Shown here piece by piece: positions 7,086 to 8,661 of a DNA stretch of 8,661 nucleotides. A model generated the notes under the pieces. The model was not told the origin of the DNA, searched no databases, and was given only the letters and a program-made list of their open reading frames with translations. The stretch's first letter is position 1. Every line of letters starts with the position of its first letter. Position numbers and translations under genes: made by a program. Source of the stretch: Gammaproteobacteria bacterium (lineage in GTDB: Bacteria; Pseudomonadota; Gammaproteobacteria; Pseudomonadales; Azotimanducaceae); the NCBI GenBank assembly GCA_009839405.1, contig VXPR01000227.1, positions 1 through 8,661 of the forward strand. The letters are read 5' to 3'.

Positions 7086-8393
7086 TTGAAGAAAGGCACC
7101 TTCGACGCAACGGATCGCATCCTTGCCCGCGCCGAGGAAGACGGTGAGTTTCGCCGGCATCTGCTGGCTGGGCCGGAAGCGGCCAAGGCAGCGATCGAGC
7201 AGGAGCTCGGCGCACCGCTGGCGGAAGGGCATCGGTTGGTGGTGCACGAGGAGACCGACACCGAGACACATTTGGTGCTCGCCCCGAGAAGCAAGCGCAG
7301 CGCCGAAGAGCGTGCTGCGGCGAGGAGTGGCGCGGCCTCCCTCGAGTTCCTGAAGAAGACCATGCACGACCCGGCGCCCGCCCGCCGCGATGCCGCGCCC
7401 AAGCCGAGCGGCGATCGGACGAGTGCGCCGTCAGCGCGCGCGTTGCCGGAAGAGGCCCGGCGGTGCATTCGCCGCGGGCTCGCGTTCCTTGCATCCGCCA
7501 TCGACGCCAACGGTGCTTGGCACTGCATTCGGTTCAATCTGGCGAATCCCAGCATTCCGCGACACTACGAGAGGCCCGCGTTCATTTCAGCGCTTTGCAC
7601 CTTGGCGCTCGAGAGCTCCGACGAGCCCCAGGCGAAGGCCCTGCGCGCCGCAACGTGGAACTACATCGCAGCCACCATGGAGCACCCCGGCTTCTGGCGC
7701 TATTACCGCCACTTGCCCCAAGACCTCGACAGCAGTGCGCTGTGTGGCCTGGTGGTCGGCACACACCCGTGGATCGCGCTCGGCCGCAACGTCACCCGAA
7801 TGCTGGCCAACCGCGATGCAGACGGTCGTTTCATGACCTGGGTGCTGGAGCAAGACGAGCCGGACGTGACACCGAGCTTTCGCATCGAAGCCGATCCTGT
7901 GGTGAACGCGAATGTCATCGCCTACCTGGGCGACCGGGCAGAGACCAAGGCTGCCCAGCAATGGCTGCATGCCCTTATCGCCGACGACCGCATCGAAGGC
8001 ACATCGAAGTGGTATCCGAGCACGGTGGCGATCTACTACGCGATCAGCCGCACGGTCGTCCGCACAAGCCTGGCCCTCGACCAACTGCGACCGTTGCTGG
8101 CGGAGCGCATTCTGGGCCTTGCAGGGACAGCGGGTGAGTTCGGCAATGCCCTCGAGACCGCACAGGCGATGTCGGCCCTCTACAACGTAGGCGGCTTGGA
8201 CAGCGTTGACGCACGGCGCGAGACCGCTCGCCTGCTGGACGCCCAGCGCGACGACGGGAGCTGGCCGGAACTGCTCGCTTTCGGCGACGCAACCTTGCGC
8301 TGGGGGCTCATCGGCCAAATCGGCCACGGCTCCGAGTCGGTGACCACGGCGTTCTGCATCGAGGCACTCGAGCGCCTCACGCGATCGCTCTAG
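7086..8393 (+). CDS. NHLP-type leader fused to a class II terpene cyclase/prenyltransferase-like toroid protein
   Basis: A 435-residue protein in three parts. Residues 1-68 resemble a nitrile-hydratase-alpha-like leader (NHLP): ILARAEEDGEFRRHLLAGP, then AAIEQELGAPLAEGHRL, then VVHEETDTETHLVLAP, the order seen in NHLP leaders recognised by NHLM exporters. Residues about 69-120 are a Pro/Ala/Arg-rich linker. Residues about 121-435 resemble the all-helical repeat fold of squalene-hopene cyclase/prenyltransferase proteins: GFWRYYRHLPQDLDSSA (202-218) parallels the WxYY...PDLDDTA region, DADGRFMTWV (244-253) and AQRDDGSWPE (386-395) look like QW-type repeat ends, and DPVVNANVIAYLG (270-282) is a block I associate with this fold. 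The class II acid motif DxDD reads DLDS, keeping the middle Asp (D215) but losing the last. The start is TTG with a good GGAG. It lies 21 bp after the ABC gene, so probably in the same operon. It may be cargo or a leader-recruited enzyme; the reaction is unknown. Confidence 0.8.
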   Translation: MKKGTFDATDRILARAEEDGEFRRHLLAGPEAAKAAIEQELGAPLAEGHRLVVHEETDTETHLVLAPRSKRSAEERAAARSGAASLEFLKKTMHDPAPARRDAAPKPSGDRTSAPSARALPEEARRCIRRGLAFLASAIDANGAWHCIRFNLANPSIPRHYERPAFISALCTLALESSDEPQAKALRAATWNYIAATMEHPGFWRYYRHLPQDLDSSALCGLVVGTHPWIALGRNVTRMLANRDADGRFMTWVLEQDEPDVTPSFRIEADPVVNANVIAYLGDRAETKAAQQWLHALIADDRIEGTSKWYPSTVAIYYAISRTVVRTSLALDQLRPLLAERILGLAGTAGEFGNALETAQAMSALYNVGGLDSVDARRETARLLDAQRDDGSWPELLAFGDATLRWGLIGQIGHGSESVTTAFCIEALERLTRSL

Positions 8394-8432
8394 GAAACGT
8401 CTGATCGGTCTCGTTCGCGGTCCGCGGTCGCC

Positions 8433-8462
8433 GGAGGGGCGGGACTTGTCCCCGCCCGTCTC
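8433..8462 (+). repeat. Intergenic hairpin repeat, copy 1
   Basis: A 30-bp unit with stem GGGCGGG (8437-8443) and CCCGCCC (8451-8457), a 7-nt turn, and the tail GTCTC. It matches copy 2 at 23 of 30 positions in inverted orientation, including the central CTTGT and the CGCCCGTCTC end. It resembles the short GC-rich intergenic hairpins scattered in many bacterial genomes. Confidence 0.7.
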
Positions 8463-8489
8463 AAATGCCACGAACACCCTCGGCCTGGC

Positions 8490-8519
8490 GAGACGGGCGA
8501 CCACAAGGGTCGCCCCTAC
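8490..8519 (-). repeat. Intergenic hairpin repeat, copy 2 (inverted)
   Basis: The second copy lies 27 bp from copy 1 on the opposite strand. On the + strand it has a perfect 8-bp stem GGGCGACC (8495-8502) / GGTCGCCC (8508-8515) with loop ACAAG. Its GAGACGGGC end (8490-8498) is also a perfect 9-bp complement of the end of copy 1 (8454-8462), so the pair can fold as two small hairpins or as one larger structure. Confidence 0.75.
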
Positions 8520-8606
8520 GAAGGCTTTGCCTGCGTGCTAGGAGGTTGTGCCGTAGGAAACGACGCTTGCGGCGGAGTTGAGACCCTGCGAGAAGCCCCC
8601 CGTTAA

Positions 8607-8625
8607 GAAAAGCGAGGCGCTTTTC
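8607..8625 (+). terminator. Perfect hairpin with T-run in its 3' arm, possible terminator
   Basis: GAAAAGCG (8607-8614) pairs perfectly with CGCTTTTC (8618-8625) around the 3-nt loop AGG. The GC part followed by TTTT, preceded by AAAA, could act as a small bidirectional terminator, but the GC stem is short. It lies about 210 bp after the last gene and may serve a gene beyond the window instead. Confidence 0.35.
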
Positions 8626-8626
8626 G

Positions 8627-8647
8627 ACTCCCCCGCAAGGGGGGAGT
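8627..8647. repeat. GC-rich inverted repeat
   Basis: ACTCCCCC (8627-8634) pairs perfectly with GGGGGAGT (8640-8647) around the loop GCAAG. It directly follows the preceding hairpin with one base between. This C-run/GCAA/G-run form is typical of dispersed intergenic palindromes, but only one copy is seen here. Confidence 0.55.
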
Positions 8648-8661
8648 GACAGGAAAGTGCG

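Larger units (their letters stand above)
8394..8661. other. Non-coding, hairpin-rich downstream region
   Basis: This 268-bp stretch after the last stop codon contains no open frame with credible protein character. It holds two inverted copies of a 30-bp repeat followed by two more hairpins, annotated separately. No intrinsic terminator with a T-run is seen directly after the stop at 8393. The character of the DNA is that of an intergenic repeat field. Confidence 0.7.

Noticed and set aside
5895..7367. Long open frame of 490 codons on the minus strand
   Set aside because: It lies opposite the ATPase with intact ABC motifs and the leader coding region. The translation is His/Arg/Gln-rich without recognisable domains, as expected from a GC-rich antisense frame.
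8437..8457. GC-rich hairpin as an intrinsic terminator of the operon
   Set aside because: No T-run follows it, and the same unit recurs inverted nearby, so a dispersed repeat explains it better.
7587..8504. 305-codon minus-strand frame opposite the leader-toroid gene
   Set aside because: No domain is recognisable, it runs into the repeat region, and the + strand frame has coherent repeat-fold motifs and a good ribosome binding site.
8433..8647. Possible CRISPR array
   Set aside because: There are only two copies of the unit, in opposite orientations, with a 27-bp gap and no regular direct repeats or spacers.

Overview
The window looks like part of the chromosome of a GC-rich Gram-negative bacterium, probably a proteobacterium. 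It holds the end of a TonB-dependent outer-membrane receptor, and the coding is GC-rich with long spurious open frames on both strands. All five real genes lie on the + strand. Taxonomy below 'Gram-negative, proteobacterium-like' cannot be read from this sequence.

Layout. 1-1182: C-terminal beta-barrel part of a TonB-dependent receptor whose 5' end lies outside the window. 1183-1283: short intergenic region with a small inverted repeat and a possible -10 box. 1284-8393: a compact four-gene set: (i) a short membrane-anchored protein resembling an NHLM-type HlyD/membrane fusion protein without its central part; (ii) an ABC transporter with an N-terminal C39 peptidase (NHLM ABC1 type); (iii) a second, long ABC transporter subunit (NHLM ABC2 type), overlapping the previous gene by 4 bp; (iv) a 435-residue protein whose first ~68 residues look like a nitrile-hydratase-like leader peptide (NHLP) and whose remainder looks like a class II terpene cyclase/prenyltransferase-type alpha-helical toroid. 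8394-8661: non-coding, rich in hairpins, including two inverted copies of one ~30-bp repeat.

How the genes fit together. NHLM systems export RiPP-like products that carry NHLP leaders. ABC1 removes the leader with its C39 peptidase, ABC2 is its partner ATPase, and an HlyD-like protein bridges the periplasm. Here the only leader-bearing protein in the window is a large enzyme-like protein rather than a small peptide, and no separate RiPP-modifying enzyme is visible. The most interesting reading is therefore an export locus adapted to an NHLP-tagged terpene-cyclase-like protein. The alternative is that the leader-like domain recruits this protein as a tailoring enzyme for a peptide encoded elsewhere. 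The reduced fusion protein is the second unusual element.
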